DNA of 64,000 bases from Halarcobacter mediterraneus (GCF_004116625.1 NZ_NXIE01000006.1:87669-151668); one strand, 5' to 3'. Counted from the first letter of the stretch, positions 50,058 through 59,308 are shown. Notes: generated by a model not told the origin, from the sequence alone. Numbers and translations: made by a program.

Positions 50058-51155
50058 TTAAAAAGAATACGCTACAGTTAAAGTAAATTTATCATAGTCT
50101 TCATCACTATTTTCAGCATTTAAGTTTACGTATAAAGCACCAACAGATAAATTATCAGTAATATTATAATCTACTGTCAAATCTAGTTCTTTATCTTTAT
50201 TGCCATCAGAATCCATTTGTCCATATAATGCACCTAATTCAACTCCTGCAGGAAGTGCATAAGTAACATTTAAATATGTTGTATCAGTATCTGCATCATA
50301 AACTTTTTCTCCATCTCCACCTCTTAAAGCATCAAAAGGGTTAATATTTTCTCCTAAAGTAGACATAGAACCTGCTCCAACATTTTTATCTGTTGTAATG
50401 TATCCTAAATTAAACCCAAAACCTGCAATATTAAATCTACTTTCAAGATGAGCTATATCTCCATCTTCTCCAATATCTTCGCTACTTTGTGCTCCATGTG
50501 CAGTAACTCCAAAAATATCAGTATCATAATCTGCTTTTAAACCATACCATTTAGCTAGATTATCAGCTTTATAATAATATGGGTTTATAACTAAACCTTT
50601 AATACCTTCATATTTTGCATCTAGAACTGCTGCATAATCAATATCCTCACCAAAGTCTGTAAACTCTTCTAATACAGCATCAGCATCAGCAACAGCAATT
50701 CTTTGAGTATACCCTAAAACTACAGTAGTATCAGGAATTGCAGTAACTCCAACTACTGCTGCTTCATGGAAGTCACCTAGCCATTCTAAATCTATTTCTT
50801 GTCTACCAAGTGTTAGACCTAAATATTCATTTGCATATGAAATATTTGCAGTATGTATAATAGCTTTTTGTTCTGAACCATCAGAATAATCACCATCTTC
50901 TACTTCAGAAAAATCATGATTTCCTCTAAAGCCCACTGCTGCTTTAAATCCATTTAATTCACCTGTTTCATAAGATAGACCTATTGAGCCCATTGTAAAA
51001 CCAGAATCAGGATTTGATCCTTCATTATTTTGTCTTTCACCATATAAAGTGATATCACCGCTTACATTACCAGCTTTAAATGCTTCATCTATACTATTTG
51101 CACTTAAACTACTTACTAAAAGTAAAGATGATGCAACTAAACTTAATTTTTTCAT
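50058..51155 (-). CDS. outer-membrane porin
   Basis: I start at the ATG at 51155 (MKKLSLVASSLLL), with AAGGGG upstream, not at 51200. The 365-residue protein has a signal peptide cleaved after about residue 20, many alternating beta strands and an acidic loop set, and a final FTLTVAYSF with terminal Phe, as in outer-membrane barrels of Arcobacter and Campylobacter. It is monocistronic. No substrate can be deduced. Confidence 0.82.
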   Translation of the reverse strand: MKKLSLVASSLLLVSSLSANSIDEAFKAGNVSGDITLYGERQNNEGSNPDSGFTMGSIGLSYETGELNGFKAAVGFRGNHDFSEVEDGDYSDGSEQKAIIHTANISYANEYLGLTLGRQEIDLEWLGDFHEAAVVGVTAIPDTTVVLGYTQRIAVADADAVLEEFTDFGEDIDYAAVLDAKYEGIKGLVINPYYYKADNLAKWYGLKADYDTDIFGVTAHGAQSSEDIGEDGDIAHLESRFNIAGFGFNLGYITTDKNVGAGSMSTLGENINPFDALRGGDGEKVYDADTDTTYLNVTYALPAGVELGALYGQMDSDGNKDKELDLTVDYNITDNLSVGALYVNLNAENSDEDYDKFTLTVAYSF

Positions 51156-51218
51156 TAACTGCCCCTTGTGTGTAAAACTGTAATAAAAAAACAACTCCAA
51201 TAAAAAAGTTTTTAGCTT

Positions 51219-51710
51219 TTAGAATAAAGCTGTAATTTTATTACACCAGTTTTCAACTCTTTCATCAGTTAAGTCAGATTGATTATCTTCATCAATAACA
51301 AGTCCAGCAAATTCACCATCTACCTCAGCTCTAGAATATTCATATTCATAACCATCAGTTGAAGTTTTTCCAATAATTTCTGCTTTATTCTCAATTAATG
51401 TCTCATACATTATTCCTAAAGCATCAACAAATTCATGACCATAACTTTCTTGATCTCCTAAACCAAAAAGAGCTACTTTTTTCCCTGAGAAATCCATTTC
51501 TTTTATATCATCAAAGCAATCTTCCCAATCATCTTGAAGTTCACCTTCTCCCCATGTAGAAATACCCATAATAATTACTTCACAATCATTCATTTTATCT
51601 ACACCATCACTTGCTATATCAACTAAATCAAAACCTTCTAAATTATCATTAATTTTATTTGCTACTTCTTCTGTATTTCCTGTACTTGTTGCGTAAAATA
51701 TTGCTTTCAT
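51219..51710 (-). CDS. fldA: flavodoxin
   Basis: The 163-residue protein has the FMN phosphate loop FYATSTGNTEEVA (about 5-17), the aromatic loop ISTWGEGELQDDWE and the later GLGDQESYGHEF, all typical of long-chain flavodoxins. It is strongly acidic. It replaces ferredoxin as electron carrier when iron is scarce; its operon begins behind a Fur box at 53205, consistent with that role. Confidence 0.93.
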   Translation of the reverse strand: MKAIFYATSTGNTEEVANKINDNLEGFDLVDIASDGVDKMNDCEVIIMGISTWGEGELQDDWEDCFDDIKEMDFSGKKVALFGLGDQESYGHEFVDALGIMYETLIENKAEIIGKTSTDGYEYEYSRAEVDGEFAGLVIDEDNQSDLTDERVENWCNKITALF

Positions 51711-51720
51711 TTTTTTCCTT

Positions 51721-52479
51721 TTATCTTAAAATTGATCTTAATGAATATGGGATTAGTTTTATTTCATATTCATCATCTATTATCATATCACTGCATTGTA
51801 CTTTGATATGTTTATTAAAATTATCACTTTTAGGATATACTAAATAAACTTGTTTAAATTCTGTATTATTTATACAATTAATAGCTTTTTTTATATGACT
51901 ATTTATATCTAATCTATTACTATTAATAAATTCCCAAAAAGTAAATATTTTTGTTTGTAATGTTCTTTCTTTATATATTAAATCTATACTATCATCATAT
52001 ATTTTTACCTCTCTATCAAATTGTTGTTTCATTATTTTATTAGACACAAAGTTTTGAAAAGTTTTCTCAGCATCTAAATACAAAGAAAACTTATTATCTA
52101 ATAATGTTTTTATAAAGTAAATTGAAATATCAAAACTATTTTTACTTTCAATAAATATAGAATATTTATTAAATTTTAAATCATTTTTTTCTTGTAGTTT
52201 CAGGAAGAAATCTTTTATAAGTAAAGTTTTTTGTATATCAATTTTTACAGCCTTTGAATATACATAACTACATTGAAGATTAAAAAATATCTTTTTTAAG
52301 AATAATTCAAATAAATTAAAATTTTTACAATAATAAAAATCATTTTTTGTAAATTTATTATTGCACTTTTGATTTTCATTAAATAGTTTTAAAAACATTA
52401 ATCTTTTATTTGTATTATTGTTAAACTTATCAAAGGACGGCAAGTTTTCCTCTTGCCATTCAAATCCAATTTTTTTCAT
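51721..52479 (-). CDS. hypothetical protein of the flavodoxin operon
   Basis: A 252-residue soluble protein, rich in Phe, Asn, Lys and Ile, with Cys39, Cys51 and later single Cys, without a motif I know. Its ATG overlaps the stop of a 58-residue gene (TAATG), and flavodoxin starts ten bases after it. The operon position suggests a function in iron limitation. Confidence 0.6.
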   Translation of the reverse strand: MKKIGFEWQEENLPSFDKFNNNTNKRLMFLKLFNENQKCNNKFTKNDFYYCKNFNLFELFLKKIFFNLQCSYVYSKAVKIDIQKTLLIKDFFLKLQEKNDLKFNKYSIFIESKNSFDISIYFIKTLLDNKFSLYLDAEKTFQNFVSNKIMKQQFDREVKIYDDSIDLIYKERTLQTKIFTFWEFINSNRLDINSHIKKAINCINNTEFKQVYLVYPKSDNFNKHIKVQCSDMIIDDEYEIKLIPYSLRSILR

Positions 52480-52655
52480 TAATGTAAAGACTCACATATA
52501 ATTTCATTTGTTAGTGTACTTAATTTTTTTCTATCCAAATTTTTATATCTCATACTAAGTAGTTTTACTATGGAACAAGACATTTTAGAATTAACTTCTC
52601 TCCCTGAGCATCTAAGTAGATGCCTAATCTCTTTTTTTAAAATTAAAGTTGACAT
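52479..52655 (-). CDS. 58-residue hypothetical protein
   Basis: An ATG at 52655 with AAGGAGAAG upstream opens a frame of 58 residues (MSTLILKKEIRHLL...), basic, with three Cys (in RCSGRE, MSCS and IICES). The TAA overlaps the next ATG by one base. It is too short for family assignment, but the ribosome site and coupling support it. Confidence 0.65.
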   Translation of the reverse strand: MSTLILKKEIRHLLRCSGREVNSKMSCSIVKLLSMRYKNLDRKKLSTLTNEIICESLH

Positions 52656-52686
52656 AATTCTTCTCCTTCTTTATATCAATAAATAA

Positions 52687-52887
52687 TTATCTTTTACCCA
52701 AAATTCTAATATCTATATTTGTAGTAAATTTATATTTAATATAGTTTTTATCAAGAATATGGGCAATAGCCAAAAACTCATCTAAATCTGCATCCATAAC
52801 ATCTTTTAGATTTACAATTCTGCTAGTTGCAGATTCATACTTATAGTTTTTAAAACCATTTAATTCATTTAAAATTAATTCACTCAT
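52687..52887 (-). CDS. small hypothetical protein of the flavodoxin operon
   Basis: Sixty-six residues, no membrane segment, one likely alpha-beta domain (LKDVMDADLDEFLAIAHILD). Its start codon directly follows the stop of the DUF2325 gene. Function unknown. Confidence 0.6.
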   Translation of the reverse strand: MSELILNELNGFKNYKYESATSRIVNLKDVMDADLDEFLAIAHILDKNYIKYKFTTNIDIRILGKR

Positions 52888-53190
52888 TTATTCCTCACAT
52901 TTATTCATATTAAGAAATTTACAAACCTCACAATACACAGAGCTTGCACTTCTTTTAGTACAGATAATTGGAATATTTTTCTTTTTTGCTTCTTTTCTAT
53001 ATTTATACATAGCATTATGATTTAAAAAATCAGTTAGCATTAAAACATAATCTGTATTTTGAGGTATATCTTTTCTACAAGCACTTGATTTTTTTCTTGT
53101 GTCCCAATGTGTTATAGAAAAACTACCTAACTGATCTAGAATACTTTTTATAGTATCAATTTTGTCCCCACCAATAATTAAAACTGACAT
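52888..53190 (-). CDS. DUF2325 family protein
   Basis: One hundred residues with the DUF2325 pattern: VLIIGGDKIDTIKSIL at the start, HWDTRKKSS in the middle and DYVLMLTDFLNHNAMYKYRK. Several Cys occur at the C-terminus (YCEVCKFLNMNKCEE), which could bind metal. It is the first gene of the flavodoxin operon, 15 bases from a Fur box. The biochemical role of the family is not established. Confidence 0.75.
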   Translation of the reverse strand: MSVLIIGGDKIDTIKSILDQLGSFSITHWDTRKKSSACRKDIPQNTDYVLMLTDFLNHNAMYKYRKEAKKKNIPIICTKRSASSVYCEVCKFLNMNKCEE

Positions 53191-53204
53191 TTATTTTCCT
53201 TTTA

Positions 53205-53219
53205 TGATAATGAATATCA
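53205..53219. promoter_or_regulatory. Fur box before the DUF2325-flavodoxin operon
   Basis: TGATAATGAATATCA has one difference from the 7-1-7 palindrome, 15 bases before the DUF2325 gene. Confidence 0.7.
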
Positions 53220-53256
53220 GTATATTAACAATTCAAAACTTAAAGTTTCATTATAA

Positions 53257-53271
53257 TGAGAACTATTATCA
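53257..53271. promoter_or_regulatory. possible Fur box in the divergent region
   Basis: TGAGAACTATTATCA has an intact right half and two changes in the left half. It lies 58 bases before the solute-binding protein gene at 53330 and 66 from the DUF2325 gene. Confidence 0.55.
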
Positions 53272-53329
53272 TAATAAAAATAAAAACTTTTATGATTTTT
53301 TTTATATAATTAAATTTTTAGGAGTTATT

Positions 53330-54076
53330 GTGAAAAACATTATATTTTTATTCACTTGTTTTTTATTTGTTTTAAATGCCGATGAAATACAACCATTAAC
53401 CGAATCTTGGGAACCATACCAAATTGAGACAAAAGATGGATTAGAAGGTATAGGTATTGATTTAATAAAAGAAATACAAAAAAGAGTGGGCAATAAAAAA
53501 GAAATCAAAGTTTTCCCTTGGAAAAGAAGTTATAATATTACTTTAAATAAAAAAGGTTATGCTTTATTTCTTACTACAAAATCAAAGCACAGAGAAAACT
53601 TTTTTAAATGGGTAGGACCAGTTAATTCTATGAAAATTAAATTTTTTAAAAATGCAAGTAGAAAAGATTTATCAATAAATTCTATTGAGGATGCAAAGAA
53701 AGTGTCTTCTATAATAGTTGCAGAAAATACTATTTCAGAAGAAACTTTAAGAGAATTGGGATTTAAAAATTTAGAAATTAATACTATTTCAAATGGCAGT
53801 TTTTATAAACTTTTAGAAAATAAAGTTGATTTATATCCTGTAGAGTATGATTCATTTATATATAAACTAAAAAAAATGAAACTTGAAGATAAAATAATTC
53901 CTGTAAAAATGAAAGAACCTATTATTAAATCTCAACTATATATTGCTTTTAATAAGAAAACAGATGATAAAATCATAAAGAAATGGCAAAAAGCTTTAGA
54001 TGATATTAAAAATGATGGAACATACAAAAGAATATTAGAAAGATATGGTAAAAGTGAAGAGACTTCTTTTAAATAA
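53330..54076 (+). CDS. periplasmic solute-binding protein (SBP_bac_3)
   Basis: I start at the GTG at 53330, with TTAGGAG upstream and a clear signal peptide (VKNIIFLFTCFLFVLNADE), not at an earlier in-frame ATG at 53162 that would run through a Fur-box promoter region. The 248-residue protein has the family pattern ESWEPYQIETKDGLEGIGIDL near its N-terminus and AFNKKTDDKIIKKWQKALD near its end. It may bind the ligand that the downstream kinase senses, since the genes overlap by about 32 bases. Confidence 0.82.
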   Translation: MKNIIFLFTCFLFVLNADEIQPLTESWEPYQIETKDGLEGIGIDLIKEIQKRVGNKKEIKVFPWKRSYNITLNKKGYALFLTTKSKHRENFFKWVGPVNSMKIKFFKNASRKDLSINSIEDAKKVSSIIVAENTISEETLRELGFKNLEINTISNGSFYKLLENKVDLYPVEYDSFIYKLKKMKLEDKIIPVKMKEPIIKSQLYIAFNKKTDDKIIKKWQKALDDIKNDGTYKRILERYGKSEETSFK

Positions 54077-56474
54077 AACTGTATATATTATATCAATAAT
54101 ATTAATAATTCTTCTATCAATTTTATTTATTAATTTTAATCAAACAATAATAAAATCTACAGAAAAAACAAAAAATAAGTTGGAACAAATTGAAGACATT
54201 AGTAAAATTGATACTTTAGCTTCTTTTATTGCAAATTCAAGTGTAATTTATCTTTCTAATTTAGCAATAGAAGATTTGAAAGAAAAAATATTATTAGATT
54301 TTCAAAATAGATTCATTGAAGCAATTGTAATAAAAGATAATTATCTCAATGAAAATTTACTAATTGCTCACCGAACTGAAAATAATAAAATATTATTTGT
54401 AAAAAAACTACCTAAAAAATATTTTAAATATTATAATAGTATAAAAAAAGACATCATAGAAAATAAAACTTATACTAAAAATAAATTAGGAACAATTACC
54501 ATTTATTATAAATCTTTTAATACTTATGGTAATTTAATAAACCTTACACAAAAAGAAAAAGACTATTTAAAAGAAAAAAAGATTCTTTATACTTGTATTC
54601 ATCCTAACTGGATGCCTTTAGGTAAACTTGAAGAAGATAAACATTTAGGAATTTCATCAGACATAGTAAAACTCATATCAAATGAACTTAACATAAACAT
54701 AGAATTGATTGAAACTAAAACATGGGGAGACTCATTAGATTTATTAAGAAACAAGAAATGTGATTTTTCACCATTAACAACAGAAAATAGACTTAAAAAA
54801 GAGTATTTAAACTTCACAAAAGAATATCTAAATTTAAATATTGTTGTAGCCACAAGACCAAATGTTCCTTTTTTTGATAACTTAAAACACTTAAAAGAAG
54901 AGAAGTTTGCAGTTATAAAAAACTATTCTTTACTCAAAGATTTAAAAGAACAATACCCAAAAATTGACTTTATTGAAGTAAACTCTTTGAAAGAAGGATT
55001 AAAAAAAGTTAAACAAGAAAAAGTATTTGGGTATATTGACAACTCTTTGGTAATTAATCATGCTATTCAAAAAGAGTATTTAGATGATATTTTCATTTCG
55101 GGGAAATTAAAAGGAGAAATGAAACTTGCAATTGCAACAAGAAAAGAACTATTAATCTTAAATGGTATTTTTGAAAAACTTGTATTAAATTTAAATGAAG
55201 ACATAAAACAAAATATTTTTAATAAATGGATTGTAAACAATTATCAAATTAAAACAGATTATACCTTAGTTTGGCAACTAATGATAGTTTCTTTATTTAT
55301 AATATTTATCACTTTATATTGGAATAGAAAATTATCCAATTTAAATAAACAATTAGAAGAACAAAGAAATCATGCATATGAAGCATCAAAAGCAAAAGCA
55401 AAGTTTCTTGCAAATATGAGTCATGAAATAAGAACACCAATGAATGCAATTATTAATATCTCTCATTTATTATTAGAAAGTAATTTAAAAAAACAACAAT
55501 ATGAATATACTAAAAAAATTGAAAAGAGTGCAAACTCTTTGCTTAGAATTATTAATGATATTCTTGATTTTAGTAAAATTGAAGCAGGTAAAATTGAATT
55601 TAAATATGATGTCTTTAGCTTGAGAGAACTAATAAATGATTGTATTGACTCTATAGATTCATTTCTTGATAAAAAAAATTTGGAATTCAGTTTAGAATAT
55701 GACTCAAACTTAAATGAATACTATTATGGAGACAAATTAAGAATATCACAAGTACTGATAAATATCTTACATAATGCTGTTAAATTTACAAATACTGGTT
55801 ATGTAAAATTAAAAGTGCAACAAAAAGATAAAAATCATTTAAACTTTGAGATAGAAGATAGTGGAATAGGTCTAACTAAAAAAGAACAAAAAAATATATT
55901 TAACTCATTTGTTCAAGGAGATAGCAGTAGCTCTAAAAAATATAAAGGTACAGGTTTAGGTTTAGCCATTACAAAAGAGTTAATACAATTAATGGATGGT
56001 AAAATTTCAATTAAATCAAAAAAAGATAAGGGAACTACTTTTTCTTTTTTTATAAAATTAAAAAAATCAACAAAAGAAGAATGCTTCAATCCAATTATTA
56101 AGAAACCTGATTTTACAAATAAAAAAATTCTTCTTGTTGAAGATAACAAAATCAATCAACAAATCATTACAGCTTTACTAAAAGGAACAAAAGCTCAAGT
56201 TAGAATTGCATTTTGTGGGCAAGAAGCAATTGATATAATAAAAGAAAAATCTTCTTTTAATTTAATTTTAATGGATATTCAAATGCCTGATTTAGATGGT
56301 TACGAAACAACAAAAAAGATTAGACAAATAAATAAAGAGATTCCTATTATTGCAATTACTGCAAATAGTTTTGAAGAAGATATTGAAAAAGCTATAAACT
56401 CTGGGATGGATGCTCACCTAAAAAAACCTATTGAAATTCAAAAATTATATGCAACTTTAGAAAAATATATATAA
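54045..56474 (+). CDS. hybrid histidine kinase with SBP_bac_3 sensor and receiver
   Basis: The 809-residue protein has a membrane helix (about 12-30), a short periplasmic region, an SBP_bac_3 domain (about 165-410), a second membrane helix (about 415-432), a HisKA with MSHEIRTPMNAI, a HATPase with DSGIGL and GTGLGLAI, and a C-terminal receiver with LMDIQMPDLDG carrying the phosphorylated Asp. The sensor plus second membrane helix is closely similar to that of the diguanylate cyclase at 19915 (both contain PNWMP and VFGYID). The start may be the ATG at 54045 or the GTG at 54054. A separate HPt protein would be needed to pass the phosphate on. Confidence 0.88.
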   Translation: MVKVKRLLLNKTVYIISIILIILLSILFINFNQTIIKSTEKTKNKLEQIEDISKIDTLASFIANSSVIYLSNLAIEDLKEKILLDFQNRFIEAIVIKDNYLNENLLIAHRTENNKILFVKKLPKKYFKYYNSIKKDIIENKTYTKNKLGTITIYYKSFNTYGNLINLTQKEKDYLKEKKILYTCIHPNWMPLGKLEEDKHLGISSDIVKLISNELNINIELIETKTWGDSLDLLRNKKCDFSPLTTENRLKKEYLNFTKEYLNLNIVVATRPNVPFFDNLKHLKEEKFAVIKNYSLLKDLKEQYPKIDFIEVNSLKEGLKKVKQEKVFGYIDNSLVINHAIQKEYLDDIFISGKLKGEMKLAIATRKELLILNGIFEKLVLNLNEDIKQNIFNKWIVNNYQIKTDYTLVWQLMIVSLFIIFITLYWNRKLSNLNKQLEEQRNHAYEASKAKAKFLANMSHEIRTPMNAIINISHLLLESNLKKQQYEYTKKIEKSANSLLRIINDILDFSKIEAGKIEFKYDVFSLRELINDCIDSIDSFLDKKNLEFSLEYDSNLNEYYYGDKLRISQVLINILHNAVKFTNTGYVKLKVQQKDKNHLNFEIEDSGIGLTKKEQKNIFNSFVQGDSSSSKKYKGTGLGLAITKELIQLMDGKISIKSKKDKGTTFSFFIKLKKSTKEECFNPIIKKPDFTNKKILLVEDNKINQQIITALLKGTKAQVRIAFCGQEAIDIIKEKSSFNLILMDIQMPDLDGYETTKKIRQINKEIPIIAITANSFEEDIEKAINSGMDAHLKKPIEIQKLYATLEKYI

Positions 56475-56533
56475 TAAATAAATTCATACTAAATTGAGTT
56501 ATTTGTGAGACATTGTTTTAGTATAATATTTAT

Positions 56534-57112
56534 ATGAGAATTTTGATTTATAATAACAATAGTGCAGAATTTGAGAAATTTTGTTCAATGATTGAACTTT
56601 ATCCTATTAATATCATTGTAGATAAAGCTTCAAGCTATAATGATATAATATATTTAACAAAACAAAATCAATATGAAAAAATTTTTGTAGATTATGATGA
56701 TATTGGTAAAAAAATTGTTAATCAAATTCTTAAAAAGAATCCTAAACAAAAAATTTTTTTGATGAATGAAAATTTTGAATGTCCTATGGAAAAAGATTGT
56801 TATACCTGTAGAAAGAAATATCAAAAAAATATTATTATTAAACCTTTATGCCAAAATCAATTAACTAAAATTTTAAGTAGAAAATTTACTTGTGAAAGTG
56901 AAAATCTATCACACAAAGAATTTACTCTTGAAAAAATTAAAAAAAAAGTTCAACAAAAGTATCCTTATTTAACATTTGATTATTGCAAAGATAGAGATTC
57001 TTTTCTTTCAAATAATATTTCCACTTCAGCATTAGTATATGTAACAGACTTATTAAACAAACATCAAATAGAGTTTCAAGTAACACATAAAAACCAGATT
57101 TTAATTAATTAA
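56534..57112 (+). CDS. receiver-like protein with Cys-rich insert
   Basis: The 192-residue protein begins like a response regulator receiver (MRILIYNNNSAEFEKFC, then FVDYDDIG where the phospho-Asp would lie), but the acidic pocket is incomplete. Next is CPMEKDCYTCRKKY with three Cys, which with another Cys nearby could bind zinc or an Fe-S cluster. The C-terminal part (about 140-190) is alpha-beta. It follows the hybrid kinase gene after 59 bases and may act with it. No family is recognised. Confidence 0.6.
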   Translation: MRILIYNNNSAEFEKFCSMIELYPINIIVDKASSYNDIIYLTKQNQYEKIFVDYDDIGKKIVNQILKKNPKQKIFLMNENFECPMEKDCYTCRKKYQKNIIIKPLCQNQLTKILSRKFTCESENLSHKEFTLEKIKKKVQQKYPYLTFDYCKDRDSFLSNNISTSALVYVTDLLNKHQIEFQVTHKNQILIN

Positions 57113-57166
57113 CATCTTTTTTTAATGATTTTTTTTATATAGTTATCTTCTAAAATAGGATATAAA

Positions 57167-57775
57167 ATGAATAAAGATGAAGCTGTATTAACTATAAACA
57201 ACTTGTCATTTGGTTACTCAAAAGATAATTTAATATATAAAGACTTTAACTTAGAAGTTAAAAACAATGAATTAATTTCTATTGTAGGAACAAGTGGAAG
57301 TGGTAAAAGTACTTTATTTGAACTTATTTCTAAAAACTTAAAACCTATAAAAGGAAGTATAAGCTCAAAAAAAGTATCTTGTATTTACCAAGACCCTTAC
57401 AGTTCTTTTCATCCATCTTTTAAAATTATTGAACAAATTAAAGATGTGGTTAATCCCTTAGATTTAGAAGAAAAAATACAAGTTCTTTTAGAAAAACTAA
57501 ATCTAACAAGAGAGATAATTACTAAAAAACCTCATGAATTAAGTGGTGGACAGCTTCAACGATGTTCTATTTTAAGAGCATTACTTATGGAACCTGATTT
57601 ATTATTAGTAGATGAGCCTACCTCAGCTTTAGACAATATAGTCGCTATTGAAGTAATGAAACTATTAATAAATAATTTAGATAAATGTGGTATGCTTTTA
57701 ATTACTCACGATAACAGTCTTGCCAACTGGAGCAGCGATAAAATTATTAATTTAAACGAATTACAAAAGGATTAA
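57167..57775 (+). CDS. ABC transporter ATP-binding protein, Dpp/Opp type
   Basis: A 202-residue ATPase with Walker A VGTSGSGKST (about 41-50), DPYSSFHP in the Q-loop, signature LSGGQLQRC and Walker B LLLVDEPTSALD, most like oligopeptide/nickel DppD/F ATPases. It is short, lacking the C-terminal oligopeptide domain, and no permease or binding protein is adjacent. Its stop is six bases before hemH. The substrate is unknown. Confidence 0.8.
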   Translation: MNKDEAVLTINNLSFGYSKDNLIYKDFNLEVKNNELISIVGTSGSGKSTLFELISKNLKPIKGSISSKKVSCIYQDPYSSFHPSFKIIEQIKDVVNPLDLEEKIQVLLEKLNLTREIITKKPHELSGGQLQRCSILRALLMEPDLLLVDEPTSALDNIVAIEVMKLLINNLDKCGMLLITHDNSLANWSSDKIINLNELQKD

Positions 57776-57780
57776 AACAA

Positions 57781-58725
57781 ATGAACAAAACTCCTACAAA
57801 AGCACTAGTACTTTTAAATATGGGTGGGGCAAGAAATAAAAACGAATTAAAAATGTTTTTAACAAATATGTTCAATGACAAAAATATTTTAACTGTAAAA
57901 AGCAATCTACTTAGGTCATTTATTGCAAAGTTTATTGTTACTACAAGATTAAACTCAGCATGGGAAAACTATGAAGAGATAGGTGGATATTCACCACTTA
58001 ATCCTCTTACGGAAAAACTTGTAGAAAAACTAAATAAAGAGCTACAAGAAGTAGAAACTTTCCAAGTTATGAGATATACACCTCCTTTTGCAGACGAGTG
58101 TATAAAACAATTAAAAGAAAAAGGTATTAAAGATGTAGTATTACTACCTTTATATCCTCAATACTCAACTACAACAACGAAGTCTTCATTAGAAGATTTT
58201 GAAGAAGTAGCAAAAAATGAGTTTAATCTTACAGTTATAGAACCATTTTATGAAAATGAAATTTATAATGATGCAATTATTAACTCTATTACAAAAGAAG
58301 TATCAAATGCTAGAAGTGAAGATTTTAACTTAATTTTCTCAGCCCATGGTTTACCTCAGAAGATTGTAGATGCAGGTGATCCATATGAGAAACAAGTAAA
58401 TGACCACGTGGAAATACTATCACAAAAATTAGAGAAAAAAGGTATCAAATTTAAATCTATTTCTTTAGCTTATCAATCAAAGGTTGGACCATTAAAATGG
58501 TTAGAACCAGCATTAGATGACGAATTAAAAAGATATAAAGATGATAATGTACTAATCTACCCTATTGCCTTTATTGTTGATAACTCTGAAACAGACTTTG
58601 AATTAAGTATTGAATACAAAGAAGAAGCAGATGAAATAGGAATAAAAGATTATAGAGTTTGCAAATGTGTAAATGATGATGATATTTTTATTGAAGCAAT
58701 AAAAGATATCACAAAACTCAATTGA
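57781..58725 (+). CDS. hemH: ferrochelatase HemH
   Basis: The 314-residue protein has the ferrochelatase N-terminus (LLNMGGARNKNELKMFLTNMF), the catalytic FSAHGLPQKIV with the metal-site His (about residue 183-194) and the closing segment YPIAFIVDNSETDFELSIEY with the conserved Glu. It inserts ferrous iron into protoporphyrin IX, the last step of haem synthesis. It lies five bases after the ABC ATPase gene. Confidence 0.95.
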   Translation: MNKTPTKALVLLNMGGARNKNELKMFLTNMFNDKNILTVKSNLLRSFIAKFIVTTRLNSAWENYEEIGGYSPLNPLTEKLVEKLNKELQEVETFQVMRYTPPFADECIKQLKEKGIKDVVLLPLYPQYSTTTTKSSLEDFEEVAKNEFNLTVIEPFYENEIYNDAIINSITKEVSNARSEDFNLIFSAHGLPQKIVDAGDPYEKQVNDHVEILSQKLEKKGIKFKSISLAYQSKVGPLKWLEPALDDELKRYKDDNVLIYPIAFIVDNSETDFELSIEYKEEADEIGIKDYRVCKCVNDDDIFIEAIKDITKLN

Positions 58726-58755
58726 TATTTTAAGAATAAAAGACTAAGGGTATAA

Positions 58756-59307
58756 ATGAAAATAGAAGATGTTCTTTTAAAACTAGCATATGATGCTATT
58801 AACTACGAGTTTGATAATACAGTTTTAATTGATAACTCTTTAAAAGAACAGTTTTCTATTCTTAATGAACAAAGAGCTACCTTTGTTACACTAAACCTAA
58901 ACAATAATCTACGAGGTTGTATGGGCAGTTTAATAGCCCATAGAACACTTTTTGAAGACATCATCCATAATGCAAGAGCTGCAGCTTTTAGTGACTTTAG
59001 ATTTAATAGACTTTCGCAACAAGAGTTTAAAAATATTGAGATTGAAATTTCTATCTTAACTCCTGCACAAGCTATAGAATACAAAGACTTAGAAGATTTA
59101 AAACAAAAACTTATTCCAAATAAGCATGGTGTTATTTTAGAATTAGATGGGAAAAGAGCAACTTTTCTTCCACAGGTTTGGGAACAACTTCCTACTTTTG
59201 AAGCTTTTATATCTCAACTTTGTAAAAAAGCAGGACTTGACCCAAATAATCTACCAGGCTATCCAAAAATTCAAATCTATGAAGTTGAAAAAATAAAGAA
59301 GTCTTAA
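58756..59307 (+). CDS. amrA: AMMECR1-domain protein (AmmeMemoRadiSam system)
   Basis: The 183-residue protein has the AMMECR1 pattern: FVTLNLNNNLRGCMGSLIAH and a conserved central LEIEISILTP-like strand. It is the first of three consecutive genes, AMMECR1, radical SAM and MEMO, that define the AmmeMemoRadiSam set found in many bacteria and archaea. The chemistry of the system is not established. The radical SAM gene starts one base after its stop. Confidence 0.9.
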   Translation: MKIEDVLLKLAYDAINYEFDNTVLIDNSLKEQFSILNEQRATFVTLNLNNNLRGCMGSLIAHRTLFEDIIHNARAAAFSDFRFNRLSQQEFKNIEIEISILTPAQAIEYKDLEDLKQKLIPNKHGVILELDGKRATFLPQVWEQLPTFEAFISQLCKKAGLDPNNLPGYPKIQIYEVEKIKKS

Positions 59308-59308
59308 C

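Noticed and set aside
53162..53329. The 56-codon extension of the solute-binding protein to an upstream ATG.
   Set aside because: It crosses the divergent promoter with Fur boxes and would bury the signal peptide; the GTG at 53330 has a good ribosome site.
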